Below, one piece after another: positions 8,486-17,074 of a stretch of DNA of 64,000 bases; position 1 is the stretch's first letter, and each line of letters opens with the position of its first letter. The position numbers were made by a program, and so were the translations under genes. Where the stretch lies: contig NZ_CP041402.1 in the NCBI RefSeq assembly GCF_007018905.1, positions 2,902,001-2,966,000 of the forward strand. Reading direction: 5' to 3'. The notes beneath the pieces were generated by a model. It was not told the DNA's origin. It saw only the letters and a program-made list of their open reading frames with translations, and searched no databases. This DNA is from Tardiphaga sp. vice304 (GTDB taxonomy: Bacteria; Pseudomonadota; Alphaproteobacteria; Rhizobiales; Xanthobacteraceae).

Positions 8486-8880
8486 GACCTGTTATCGCGC
8501 CGGGTGGTCGGTCCAGAAGCACCGGCATCGCAGCCCCACTGGTCGTGGATGCACTGCAGGCGGTTTTGCTGCGCTGCAAGCCGGACGCCCTGGTGCAGCA
8601 CTGGGATCGGGGCGGCCAGTACGCCAGCGACCAGTTCTAGCGCTGATGTCCGACATCCGCAATTTCAACACGAGCCGGTCCGGCAATCTGTTAGATCGCG
8701 GGGCATAAAGAACCTCTTCTCGTCCCTTAAAACTTAGCGCTCCAAACGCAAGCCAGCCGCTCCAAAATGAGGCCAAGGCGATGCCTTCGCTATATCGAGC
8801 AGTTCTCCAACGCGGTACGGCGCCAATCGAAGATCAGCCACCTCAGCCCTGTTGAGTTCGAGCGAAAGGTGGGATTAGCT
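8486..8880 (+). pseudogene. Degraded IS3-family transposase (OrfB C-terminal part)
   Basis: Pieces of one DDE transposase can be read in order but in changing frames: LDLLSRRVVG (8483-8512), then VVDALQAVLLRCKPDALVQH and DRGGQYASDQF ended by a stop, then LMSDIRNFNTSRSGN, then LFSSLKT, and finally YIEQFSNAVRRQSKISHLSP with VEFERKVGLA (ends 8880). This is the C-terminal third of the IS3 integrase core. The N-terminal part, orfA and the terminal repeats were not found. The last piece is in frame with drmD and falsely extends it upstream. Confidence 0.85.
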
Positions 8881-8941
8881 CAGCGCCGCGTCCATGGAAT
8901 CGACCGCAACTACGGCATCGCTCGGCTATGTTGCTGCACCC

Positions 8942-8969
8942 TTGACAGGGATGAGCCTACGCTTAGAGC
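8942..8969 (+). promoter_or_regulatory. Candidate promoter of the DISARM operon
   Basis: A perfect TTGACA -35 box (8942-8947), a 16-bp spacer and a weaker TAGAGC -10 box lie about 80 bp before the drmD start and directly after the IS3 remnant. The -10 match is modest. Confidence 0.35.
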
Positions 8970-9051
8970 TTCACTACCTGTCGACTGCGATCTCAGCTTA
9001 TTTTTCGTTTTGATGGGCTCTGCAAGGTGTTGGCGATTGAAAGAGGCAATT

Positions 9052-12000
9052 ATGGGGGATAGCGCGCTTAGGTCGAAGCCGGCAATCCCGGAAGTAGGCA
9101 GTTTCGCTACCGTTAGAGGAAAGAGCTGGATCGTCGAACGAGCCGAGAGGAGGGGGGTGGTCGATGTCGTTACCCTTGTCTCGTGCGAGGATGATTCGCA
9201 GGGCGAAACGATCGAACTCGCCTATGCGGTCGAATTGCAGCCAAAAATCCTCGATCCGAACGACTGGTCGTCGCTGCTGACTACGGCCTTCGAGGGGCCG
9301 CAGCGCTTAGGGGCCTATTTGCGGTCGACGGAATGGCGGACGGCGACAGCGGCCGACCGAAAACTGTTCCAGGCTCCGTTCCGCGCCGGCATCCGGCTTG
9401 ACTCCTACCAGCTGCTTCCGCTCGCCAAGGCGCTCGAACTGCCGCGCGTCAATCTTCTGATCGGCGATGACGTTGGTCTTGGCAAAACTGTTGAAGCCGG
9501 TTTGATCGTGCGTGAGCTGCTGCTGCGTCGTCGTATCGACACCATTGTTGTGGCTGCACCGGCCTCGATGCTGCTGCAATGGCAGGACGAACTCGCGCAG
9601 AAGTTTGGCCTCGATTTCACGATCGTCGATCGCGATCATTTGTTGGAGACGCGGCGCACCCGCGGTTTCACGGCCAATCCCTGGAGCGTCGGTTCGCGCT
9701 TCATCGTCTCCCACAGCGTCCTTTCCGATGAGACCTATACGGCGGGACTGCGCGACATGTTGGCCCCTTTCCGACCGGGATCGATGTTCATTTTGGATGA
9801 AGCCCATCATGCGGCTCCATCGTCGGGAGCGACCTGGGCCGTCGAAAGCCAAATGACGAAAGCCGTCCGCGAAATTGCGGGATTGTTCGAGCATCGCCTC
9901 TTCCTGTCGGCCACGCCGCACAACGGCCACTCGAATTCGTTCGCGACGCTGCTGGAAATCCTCGATCCGCAGAGGTTTACGCGGGGTATTGAGGTCGAGG
10001 CCAAAGACCTCGAGCCGGTCATGGTTCGGCGGCTTAAGGAAGATCTTCGGCGGCTCGGCCATCCATTCCCTGAGCGAATCGTGGACCCGATTTCGATAAC
10101 AGGTTTGCCTCTGGACGCTCCCGAACTGCAGCTCGCCGCTATGCTCGACGAATACAGCCAGTCATGCGCGGGCGGTTCCCGGGCACGCTTCTTGTTCGCA
10201 AATCTGCAGCAGCGCCTGTTCTCTTCGATTGCAGCGTTTCACCGAACGCTCACGACACATCGGCGGACCTTGGTTAGGAAAAGCGAAGAGATTGAGCCTG
10301 CAATTGTGGAAATGACCCCAGAACTGCTCGAGGACAATGACTCGATCGACGTCGCCACCCATCACGCAAAGGGCGAGCTCGGTGATTTGAAAGCGGCCAT
10401 CGCGTATGTCGACCGGATGCTTGCCGTTAGCTCCGCCGCGCGTGACCTGCCGGATGCCCGGGTCGAGGCGATGCTCGATTGGATCGTTGGTCAGATGCTC
10501 GACGATGGTCACGCTTGGCTGGATCGTCGGCTTATTTTGTTCACGGAATGGGAAGATACGCGCCGCTGGCTGGTCGAACGTCTTAAGGAAGGTCTACTTC
10601 AGCGCAGCCTCGGCCGCGTTGATCTGCAGGGACGCATCGTCAGTTTCACGGGGCAGACCAGCATGGACGAACGCGAGCGAATAAAGATCGCCTTCAATGC
10701 CCCGTTCGATCGGGAGGCGGTTCGCATTCTGGTCTGCACGGATGCGGCGCGCGAAGGCTTGAACCTCCAGGCCCGCTGCCATGATCTCATTCACGTCGAC
10801 CTGCCTTGGAATCCGTCGCGCCTCGAACAGCGCAACGGACGGATCGACCGCAAGCTTCAGCCGGCTAAGACCGTCACATGTCGCTATTTCGTCTACGAGC
10901 AGCGGGAAGAGGATAAGGTGCTGGACGCCCTCGTGCGCAAGACCGAGGTGATCCGAAAGCAGCTCGGCGCCTCAGGCGAAGTATTGCGCCAGACGATCGA
11001 GAATACGCTCGCGCGCGAAGGCATCCGTCGCGGCCAGGCTGACCGAATGGCTGACAGCATCACCAACGCGACGTCCGGGCGCGTCAGCATCGCCGAACGC
11101 GAATTGGGAGACGAAGCCGATAAGCGGGTTGCCCGGCTAAAGGAAGAAGAGCAACGCCTCCAGCGGCAGCTCGATGTGGCCAAGCGACGCGTCGGGGTGG
11201 ACGGCGCGGATATCCGCCACGTCATCGAGGTCGCATTGCGCGACGATGGGGCAGCGCTGCAGCCTGGTCACTTCAGCGTCCCAGAGGCCGTCCTGCTGGA
11301 TCCTGAAACGCCAGGCTTCGCGAAAGATCCGAGCTGGGCATCGCTTTTCGATGAGCTGCGTCCCGGGCGGCCGGCAAATGCGAAGGAGCGTGCTCAATGG
11401 CGACGCAAGACGCCCGTGCGTGGTCTTATCTTTGAACCGCCCATCGTTCGTGAGGGAGAGCCAGAGCCACAGGACGTTGTCCAAGTCCATCTTGAGCACC
11501 GTCTCGTCAAGCGCCTGCTGTCGCGTTTCGTCAGCCAGGGCTTTCGAACGAACGTCGGGCGGGTCACGGCCATCGTGAGTTCAGGCGCGCAGCCACGCGT
11601 CGTCCTGCTCGGCCGCCTCTGTCTTTTCGGGCCGGGAGCGCGACGTCTCCACGAAGAGATCATCCACGTTACGGCAGCCTGGCGGGACACACGAAGGGAC
11701 GACAGCCCGCTGGCGCCCTTCGCCGAGGCCGGTGAGGCCGCTACGATTAAGCAGTTGGATGAGGCTTTGCGTCGGGGCGTTTCGCCCAGCACCGGCGCCC
11801 TCGAACGTCTCGGCCGTCTGGTTGAGCGCGATATCGCGGACCTCCGCCCTTACATCGAGGCGCGCGCCAAGGTCTCGGAACAAGAGGCGGCTACCGATCT
11901 CGCGGAGAACGGACGCAGGGAAGCGCAGGCCCTCGCCGAGCTTTTGCAACGGCAAATCTACAAGGTTGGCGATGCGATGCGCACCAAGCAGGCGCCGGAC

Positions 12001-12228
12001 GCGTCGGAACAGATGGATTTGTTCGGCCCAACGGAGGACGATATTCGCAAGCAGCACGAGCGCGAGTTGCGGCAATTCGAGGCCGATCGACGTTCGTGGG
12101 ACGGGAAGCTGTTGCGGTTGCAGAATGACCTGAACAGCGAGCCCGAAAAGGTCAGACTGGGTTACGAGGTGCAGGCGCGCCGGTTGGAGCCCATCGGCCT
12201 CATTTATCTCTGGCCGGCGACGAATTGA
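9052..12228 (+). CDS. drmD: DISARM helicase DrmD (SNF2-type)
   Basis: 1058 aa. The chosen ATG (9052) has AAGAGG five bases upstream; the open frame reaches back to 8767 only because it runs into the IS3 remnant. It is a superfamily-2 SNF2/RapA-like translocase: Walker A GDDVGLGKT (138-146), DEAH box ILDEAHHA (about 247-254), SATPHNGH (about 286), and in the second lobe LVCTDAAREGLNLQARCHD and LEQRNGRIDR (about 595). The C-terminal 400 residues are helical and charged, with coiled-coil-like runs near EEEQRLQRQLDVAKRR. SNF2-type DrmD with an adenine methylase, DrmA and DrmB defines class 1 DISARM. Its last codons overlap the start region of drmMI. Confidence 0.9.
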   Translation: MGDSALRSKPAIPEVGSFATVRGKSWIVERAERRGVVDVVTLVSCEDDSQGETIELAYAVELQPKILDPNDWSSLLTTAFEGPQRLGAYLRSTEWRTATAADRKLFQAPFRAGIRLDSYQLLPLAKALELPRVNLLIGDDVGLGKTVEAGLIVRELLLRRRIDTIVVAAPASMLLQWQDELAQKFGLDFTIVDRDHLLETRRTRGFTANPWSVGSRFIVSHSVLSDETYTAGLRDMLAPFRPGSMFILDEAHHAAPSSGATWAVESQMTKAVREIAGLFEHRLFLSATPHNGHSNSFATLLEILDPQRFTRGIEVEAKDLEPVMVRRLKEDLRRLGHPFPERIVDPISITGLPLDAPELQLAAMLDEYSQSCAGGSRARFLFANLQQRLFSSIAAFHRTLTTHRRTLVRKSEEIEPAIVEMTPELLEDNDSIDVATHHAKGELGDLKAAIAYVDRMLAVSSAARDLPDARVEAMLDWIVGQMLDDGHAWLDRRLILFTEWEDTRRWLVERLKEGLLQRSLGRVDLQGRIVSFTGQTSMDERERIKIAFNAPFDREAVRILVCTDAAREGLNLQARCHDLIHVDLPWNPSRLEQRNGRIDRKLQPAKTVTCRYFVYEQREEDKVLDALVRKTEVIRKQLGASGEVLRQTIENTLAREGIRRGQADRMADSITNATSGRVSIAERELGDEADKRVARLKEEEQRLQRQLDVAKRRVGVDGADIRHVIEVALRDDGAALQPGHFSVPEAVLLDPETPGFAKDPSWASLFDELRPGRPANAKERAQWRRKTPVRGLIFEPPIVREGEPEPQDVVQVHLEHRLVKRLLSRFVSQGFRTNVGRVTAIVSSGAQPRVVLLGRLCLFGPGARRLHEEIIHVTAAWRDTRRDDSPLAPFAEAGEAATIKQLDEALRRGVSPSTGALERLGRLVERDIADLRPYIEARAKVSEQEAATDLAENGRREAQALAELLQRQIYKVGDAMRTKQAPDASEQMDLFGPTEDDIRKQHERELRQFEADRRSWDGKLLRLQNDLNSEPEKVRLGYEVQARRLEPIGLIYLWPATN

Positions 12229-12236
12229 GCGCGATC

Positions 12237-15200
12237 ATGACCAATCATTCTCGACAGGACGAAACCTCTGAGTGGCTGAATTATCTTCAGCCCGAGGGGT
12301 TGGTCGTGGGCGCTAACGTGCTTCGGGAGATCGGCGTCACGCCCATCCGCCAGACGCCGCTCGACACCGAGGCTGCGGCGAAGGCACTCCGTCTCGATCG
12401 AGACGCTTCGCTGGACCAGGATCGACTGTTCGAGCTTCAAGACGCCTGGACTTTTTTCGCGGAGGTTCTCGGCTGGCCGTCGAAGTTGGTCGCGGGCAGT
12501 CCCGGTGGGCCCGCGGTAGATCCTGCTCTGACAGTGACGGTCCCCGAACACGAAACCTTGCTCGCGCCTGACCTGGTGCTTCTGTGGAATGGCGAAGCCC
12601 CGGAGGGCGTTTCGGCGCAAGCTCTCGTCATGCTGCATCCGGGCCTCGAAGCCGACGGACGCAATCAGTTTTCATCCGGCGAATGGGAGGCAACGCCGCA
12701 CCAGAGATTGGAACGGTTGTTGCGCGAGACCAATGTCGGCGTGGGCATCCTGGTTACGCGCAACATGCTACGGCTCATCTACGCCCCGCGTGGCGAAACC
12801 GCGGGCTGGCTGTCATGGCCGCTTGCGGCGCTCGGTCGTGTGGAAGGCCGGCCGATGCTGGCCGGACTTAAACTATGCCTCGGCCGCAACGCGTTCTTCA
12901 CAGGAGCGCCGGAGACACGGCTGCGCAAGCTGCTGAAGGCCTCGCGTGAGGCGCAAAATGCGGTGTCCGAAAAGCTGTCCGGGCAAGTGCTCGGCGCGCT
13001 CTATGAGCTGCTGCGCGGCCTCCACCGCGCTTCGCCCCAGGACATCGAGGCGATCGCTGAGCGCGATCCTCATCGCCTCTATGAAGGACTGCTCACCCTT
13101 CTGATGCGACTGGTCTTCCTGCTCTATGCCGAGGATCGCGATCTGCTGCCGTCCTCCTCCGATCCGCATCTGAAGCAGCTATGGGAGAACGGCTATTCGA
13201 TTAAGACGCTTTATGCGCGGCTTTTGGTCGACGAGGCCTTGAACCCCGACACGATGGATGAGCGACGCGGCGGCTGGGGCCAGCTTTTAGCCGTGTTCCG
13301 GCTGATCCATGGTGGGCACAGCGACTGGGTTACCGGCCGCGGTGGCAAACTGTTCGATCCTGATGCGTTTCCGTTTCTGGAAGGCCGCGAAAGCGGCAGC
13401 GGTCGCAGCGATAGCAAGATCCTGCCCGTCTCGGACGGGACCATTCTGCGCATTCTTCACGGCCTCATGACCATTGAGGGCAGGGCGGTGTCGGGAGAAA
13501 AAATCCGCGAGCGGTTGTCCTATCGCGCGCTCGACGTCGAATCGATTGGGTCGGTCTACGAAACCGTCATGGGTTTTACGACGTGGCGAGCGACCGAGCG
13601 CATGATCGCCCTGCGGGACGAGAAAAAGCTGCCGAACTTCATCGGGCTCGATGAGCTGATGGCGCAGAAGCCAGGCGATCGCCAGAAATGGCTGAAAGAG
13701 CGCGGCATCAAGCTTTCGGCAAAGCAAGGCAATGGCGTCAAGGATGCGCACGATATCACCGAGGTGATCGAGGCGTTCGGTTCTCTGGTCGACGAGCGCG
13801 CTTCGCCGAAAGCGACGCCAATCGGACCCGGCGTTCCGTATTTGCAGCCGACCGAAGAACGCCGTCGCTCCGGCTCGCACTACACGCCGCGCTCGCTGAC
13901 AGAGCCGATCGTTCGCCATGCGCTCGAGCCGGCGTTCGTGCGGCTAACCGACAAGGCCTCGCCCGAGGCTGTGCTGTCTTTGAAGGTGCTTGATCCCGCC
14001 TGCGGCTCCGGAGCGTTCCTGGTCGAAGCCTGCCGCCAGATCGGCGCGCGGTTGGAGCAGGCCTGGAACATGTACGGCGCTGAGAAGCCGATGATCCCGC
14101 CTGACGAAGATGAAGCGCTACATGCGCGACGTCTTGTCGCGCAGAAATGTCTATATGGCGTTGACCGCAATCCGATGGCGGTTGACCTCGCGCGGCTGTC
14201 GCTCTGGCTCGCCACGCTTGCGAGGGATCACGAATTTACTTTCCTCGATCATGCGCTCAAATCCGGCGACAGCCTGGTCGGGCTCACCCGCGCGGAGATT
14301 GCCGCCGTCCATTGGGATTCTTCGAAACCTGGCTTGCCACTGTTTCGTGACACAATTCGGCAGGCAGTCGAACGTGCCCGCGAGGGGCGCGAGGCGATCC
14401 GTAACGCCAGCGATGACGTGCGGCTCGAGGCACAAGCGGCGCGTTACGCGCGCGTTCAGGACGAGAGCGACCCGGCGCGCATCGTCGGCGATTCCGTCAT
14501 CGCAGCGTTTTTCTCTGTCGATAAGCCGAAAGCGCGAGAGGCGGAGCGGCAGAGGATTGAGAATTGGATCACAGGCGGTATAACGCCTGAGTGGGATCAG
14601 CTCAAGACAAAGGGAACGGCGTTTCGAGCAAAGGTCGGCTGGCGGCCTTTTCACTGGGAGATTGAATTTCCGGAAGTATTTGGACGCGACAATCCCGGGT
14701 TTGATGCGGTTGTGGGCAACCCTCCTTTTCTGGGAGGTACGGTCATATCTTCCAAGTTGGGGATGAATTATTTTGAGTGGCTTTCAATTAACTATTCGGG
14801 CGCGAGGCACCTCTGTGATCTCGTCGCCTTTTTCTTCAGACGCTCTTTCAATTTGCTCAGATGCGGAGGGTGTCTTGGTCTTTGCGCGACAAATTCGATA
14901 TCGCAAGGCGATACTCGCGAAGGAGGTCTAGTTCATATTCTCAGTGACGGAGGCAGTATTTCGTCTGCGATTAAAAGATTGAAATGGCCCGGCACAGCCG
15001 CGGTTATCATAAGTATCATCCACATCGCAAAGGAAGAGCGGCAAAGCGCTCTGCTGGATGGAGAGACCGTCGAGCGCATATCGGCTTACCTAGTGGCTGG
15101 TAAAAATGATCAGTCTCCGTTTGCCCTGCGAGGTAACCCATACTTCTCATTAGGTAGTAAAATTTATGGGCAAGGATTTCTATTTGATGATTCGGATGAA

Positions 15201-16190
15201 ATCTCAAGTCCCATTTCAGTAATGAATGAGCTCCTGTCAGCGCGTCCGGAGTTAAAAGACCGTATCATTCCGTATATTGGCGGCGAGGAGATAAATGCTG
15301 CTGTCAATGGTGAAATCTCACGATATGCTATATATCTGAGTGATGTGCAGTCGGAAGCCGAGCTGCCAGATTTCGAGCCTCTTAGTGCAATCGTCGAATC
15401 TCGTGTCAAGCCAGAACGAATGAGGCTTGGCGACAATCCCAACAATACCCCCCTGAAGCGGCGTTGGTGGGCCTACCAAGCACATCGTCCGCAATTATAC
15501 AGTTTGTTGAAGAAATCGAAATTTGCGCTTTGCAATTCTCAAGTAAGTAAGCATCTGGCATTCGCGCAATATCCATCGAACTATATGTTCGCACACACTG
15601 TTTGTGTCGTACCTTCGAACGTTAACCAGAGGTTTGCGGTCGTTCAATCTCGGATTCATGAAGTGTGGGCGCGCTTCTTCTCTTCCACGCTGGAGGACAG
15701 GCTTCGCTACACTCCGTCTGACTGTTTCGAGACATTTCCCTTCCCGCTCGGTTGCGAAACCGACCCAGTCCTCGAAGTCATTGGCCAGACCTATCATGAT
15801 AGCCGTGCCGCCCTGATGGTAGCGGCGAACGAAGGTATGACCAAGACCTACAACCGTTTTCATGACCCAGAAGAACACGGGGCCGCTATCCAGATCTTAC
15901 GCAATCTGCATGATGAAATGGATCGTGCCGTGCTGTGCGCCTACGGCTGGCACGACCTCGCCGACGAATTGCGTCCTGTCTTCCTCACCGAAGAGAACGA
16001 GGACGATCACACGTATCAACGCCGCTGTTTTTGGCCAGCGGATCAGCGCGACCGCGTCCTTTCGCGCCTCCTTGCGCTCAATGCAGAGCGCCACGCCGAA
16101 GAAGTGAAGGCGGGCCTGGTGCAGAGCAAGGCCAGTCGGAATGCGGTGATAGATGTCGATGGTGCCCAAGACAGTCTCGATCTGGAATAA
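12237..16190 (+). CDS. drmMI: DISARM adenine-specific DNA methyltransferase DrmMI
   Basis: 1317 aa from the ATG at 12237; a TTG at 12225 overlapping the drmD stop is an alternative. It should methylate adenine N6 in host DNA so that DISARM spares it. Residues about 585-600 hold the SAM-binding motif LDPACGSGAFLVEACRQI and about 828-831 the catalytic NPPF (VVGNPPFLGG). The N-terminal 500 residues resemble large Eco57I/PglX-type enzymes. Residues about 820-1160, the likely target-recognition part, are encoded by DNA visibly richer in A+T than the rest of the gene, as if exchanged by recombination. No nuclease motif was seen. Confidence 0.9.
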   Translation: MTNHSRQDETSEWLNYLQPEGLVVGANVLREIGVTPIRQTPLDTEAAAKALRLDRDASLDQDRLFELQDAWTFFAEVLGWPSKLVAGSPGGPAVDPALTVTVPEHETLLAPDLVLLWNGEAPEGVSAQALVMLHPGLEADGRNQFSSGEWEATPHQRLERLLRETNVGVGILVTRNMLRLIYAPRGETAGWLSWPLAALGRVEGRPMLAGLKLCLGRNAFFTGAPETRLRKLLKASREAQNAVSEKLSGQVLGALYELLRGLHRASPQDIEAIAERDPHRLYEGLLTLLMRLVFLLYAEDRDLLPSSSDPHLKQLWENGYSIKTLYARLLVDEALNPDTMDERRGGWGQLLAVFRLIHGGHSDWVTGRGGKLFDPDAFPFLEGRESGSGRSDSKILPVSDGTILRILHGLMTIEGRAVSGEKIRERLSYRALDVESIGSVYETVMGFTTWRATERMIALRDEKKLPNFIGLDELMAQKPGDRQKWLKERGIKLSAKQGNGVKDAHDITEVIEAFGSLVDERASPKATPIGPGVPYLQPTEERRRSGSHYTPRSLTEPIVRHALEPAFVRLTDKASPEAVLSLKVLDPACGSGAFLVEACRQIGARLEQAWNMYGAEKPMIPPDEDEALHARRLVAQKCLYGVDRNPMAVDLARLSLWLATLARDHEFTFLDHALKSGDSLVGLTRAEIAAVHWDSSKPGLPLFRDTIRQAVERAREGREAIRNASDDVRLEAQAARYARVQDESDPARIVGDSVIAAFFSVDKPKAREAERQRIENWITGGITPEWDQLKTKGTAFRAKVGWRPFHWEIEFPEVFGRDNPGFDAVVGNPPFLGGTVISSKLGMNYFEWLSINYSGARHLCDLVAFFFRRSFNLLRCGGCLGLCATNSISQGDTREGGLVHILSDGGSISSAIKRLKWPGTAAVIISIIHIAKEERQSALLDGETVERISAYLVAGKNDQSPFALRGNPYFSLGSKIYGQGFLFDDSDEISSPISVMNELLSARPELKDRIIPYIGGEEINAAVNGEISRYAIYLSDVQSEAELPDFEPLSAIVESRVKPERMRLGDNPNNTPLKRRWWAYQAHRPQLYSLLKKSKFALCNSQVSKHLAFAQYPSNYMFAHTVCVVPSNVNQRFAVVQSRIHEVWARFFSSTLEDRLRYTPSDCFETFPFPLGCETDPVLEVIGQTYHDSRAALMVAANEGMTKTYNRFHDPEEHGAAIQILRNLHDEMDRAVLCAYGWHDLADELRPVFLTEENEDDHTYQRRCFWPADQRDRVLSRLLALNAERHAEEVKAGLVQSKASRNAVIDVDGAQDSLDLE

Positions 16191-16222
16191 CTCCGATCCT
16201 GTAGGAGGGAAGTTCGTTATGA

Positions 16223-16894
16223 ATGGCAATACTTGAAGAGCTTGACGACGAAATTCGCGCTTGCACGCGTTGCGCGAACCGCCTTGGAGGCCATCCAGTC
16301 AATCCCCCCGGCCGGTTGGAAGAAGTCGTGCCACGCCCCGTGCTGTCCATGCCATTTTCAGCGGCCATTATGTTGATTGGTCAGGCGCCAGGGCTGACGG
16401 AGTATGATTGTGGCCGTCCCTTTCAAGGTCCAGCCGGCCAGGACATTCGAAGCCTGTTCGCCGGCTGTGGCGTTCATCCCGACGAATTTGATCGGGTTGT
16501 TTATCAAACATCTGCCGTGAAGTGTTTTCCAGGGCGGAAGCTGAATAAGGACCGTTGGGAGGACCGTCCACCTGATGGCAAGATGCTTCGGATGTGCTCC
16601 GGCTTTCTCCAAAGGCAGATTGACGTCGTGAATCCTTACATCCTCGTGTGTTTGGGAGGTGTCGGCGCTAATGCGATTGATGTGCTCAGAGGGCGTCCAA
16701 GCCGCAAACTTGGTGACGTCGTAGGGAAGGTTGAGGAATGGGGTGATCGCTACATCATATTTCTTGCGCACACGTCAGGGGTGAGCCGTTTTTTAAATAG
16801 CGAAGAAAATAAGGACCGGCAGAATGAAGGCAAGCGGATCCTCACACACAAGATCGGAACATTGAGAGATTCGCGGCATCTGATGAGATTCTAG
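16223..16894 (+). CDS. Uracil-DNA glycosylase superfamily protein (Fe-S type) inside the DISARM operon
   Basis: 223 aa, 32 bp after drmMI on the same strand, with AGGAGG upstream (16203-16208). It has the layout of family 4/5 uracil-DNA glycosylases: four Cys for a 4Fe-4S cluster (Cys14 and Cys17 in CTRC, Cys101 in VKCFPG, Cys125), motif A GQAPGLTEYDCGRPFQG at 53-69 (usually GEAPG), and the C-terminal motif HTSGVSRF at 183-190 where relatives have HPSP or HPSY. The changed motifs leave activity on uracil open. Base composition is below the core average. The gene is not among the described core DISARM genes; its place suggests it works with, or travels with, the system. Confidence 0.82.
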   Translation: MAILEELDDEIRACTRCANRLGGHPVNPPGRLEEVVPRPVLSMPFSAAIMLIGQAPGLTEYDCGRPFQGPAGQDIRSLFAGCGVHPDEFDRVVYQTSAVKCFPGRKLNKDRWEDRPPDGKMLRMCSGFLQRQIDVVNPYILVCLGGVGANAIDVLRGRPSRKLGDVVGKVEEWGDRYIIFLAHTSGVSRFLNSEENKDRQNEGKRILTHKIGTLRDSRHLMRF

Positions 16895-17074
16895 TTCGTT
16901 TCGTCGTGGGCGCGGCGTTGCTGTCGGTGCGGCCGAAGGTCAGCGGAAGAAGCGCTAAAGCGACGCCCGATAACTTGTTATAGGATCTCGATTGAGGGCC
17001 TTGTATTATAAACCGGTGGTTGCGTGAAGCCATGCAGGTGCTATTAATCCTAAGGGAACAGGCATGGGGGAATC
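16895..17074 (+). promoter_or_regulatory. Largest gap inside the DISARM operon; possible operator or promoter
   Basis: 180 bp separate the glycosylase gene from drmA, while all other junctions in the operon are 32 bp or less. It contains ATAAC-TT-GTTAT (16970-16981) and a TATTAT box near 17004. No clear -35 partner was found, so a separate drmA promoter is only possible. Confidence 0.25.

Noticed and set aside
12237..16190. PglX of a BREX system instead of DrmMI
   Set aside because: The methylase resembles PglX-type enzymes, but no pglZ, brxC or brxL gene is present, while drmA and drmB are.
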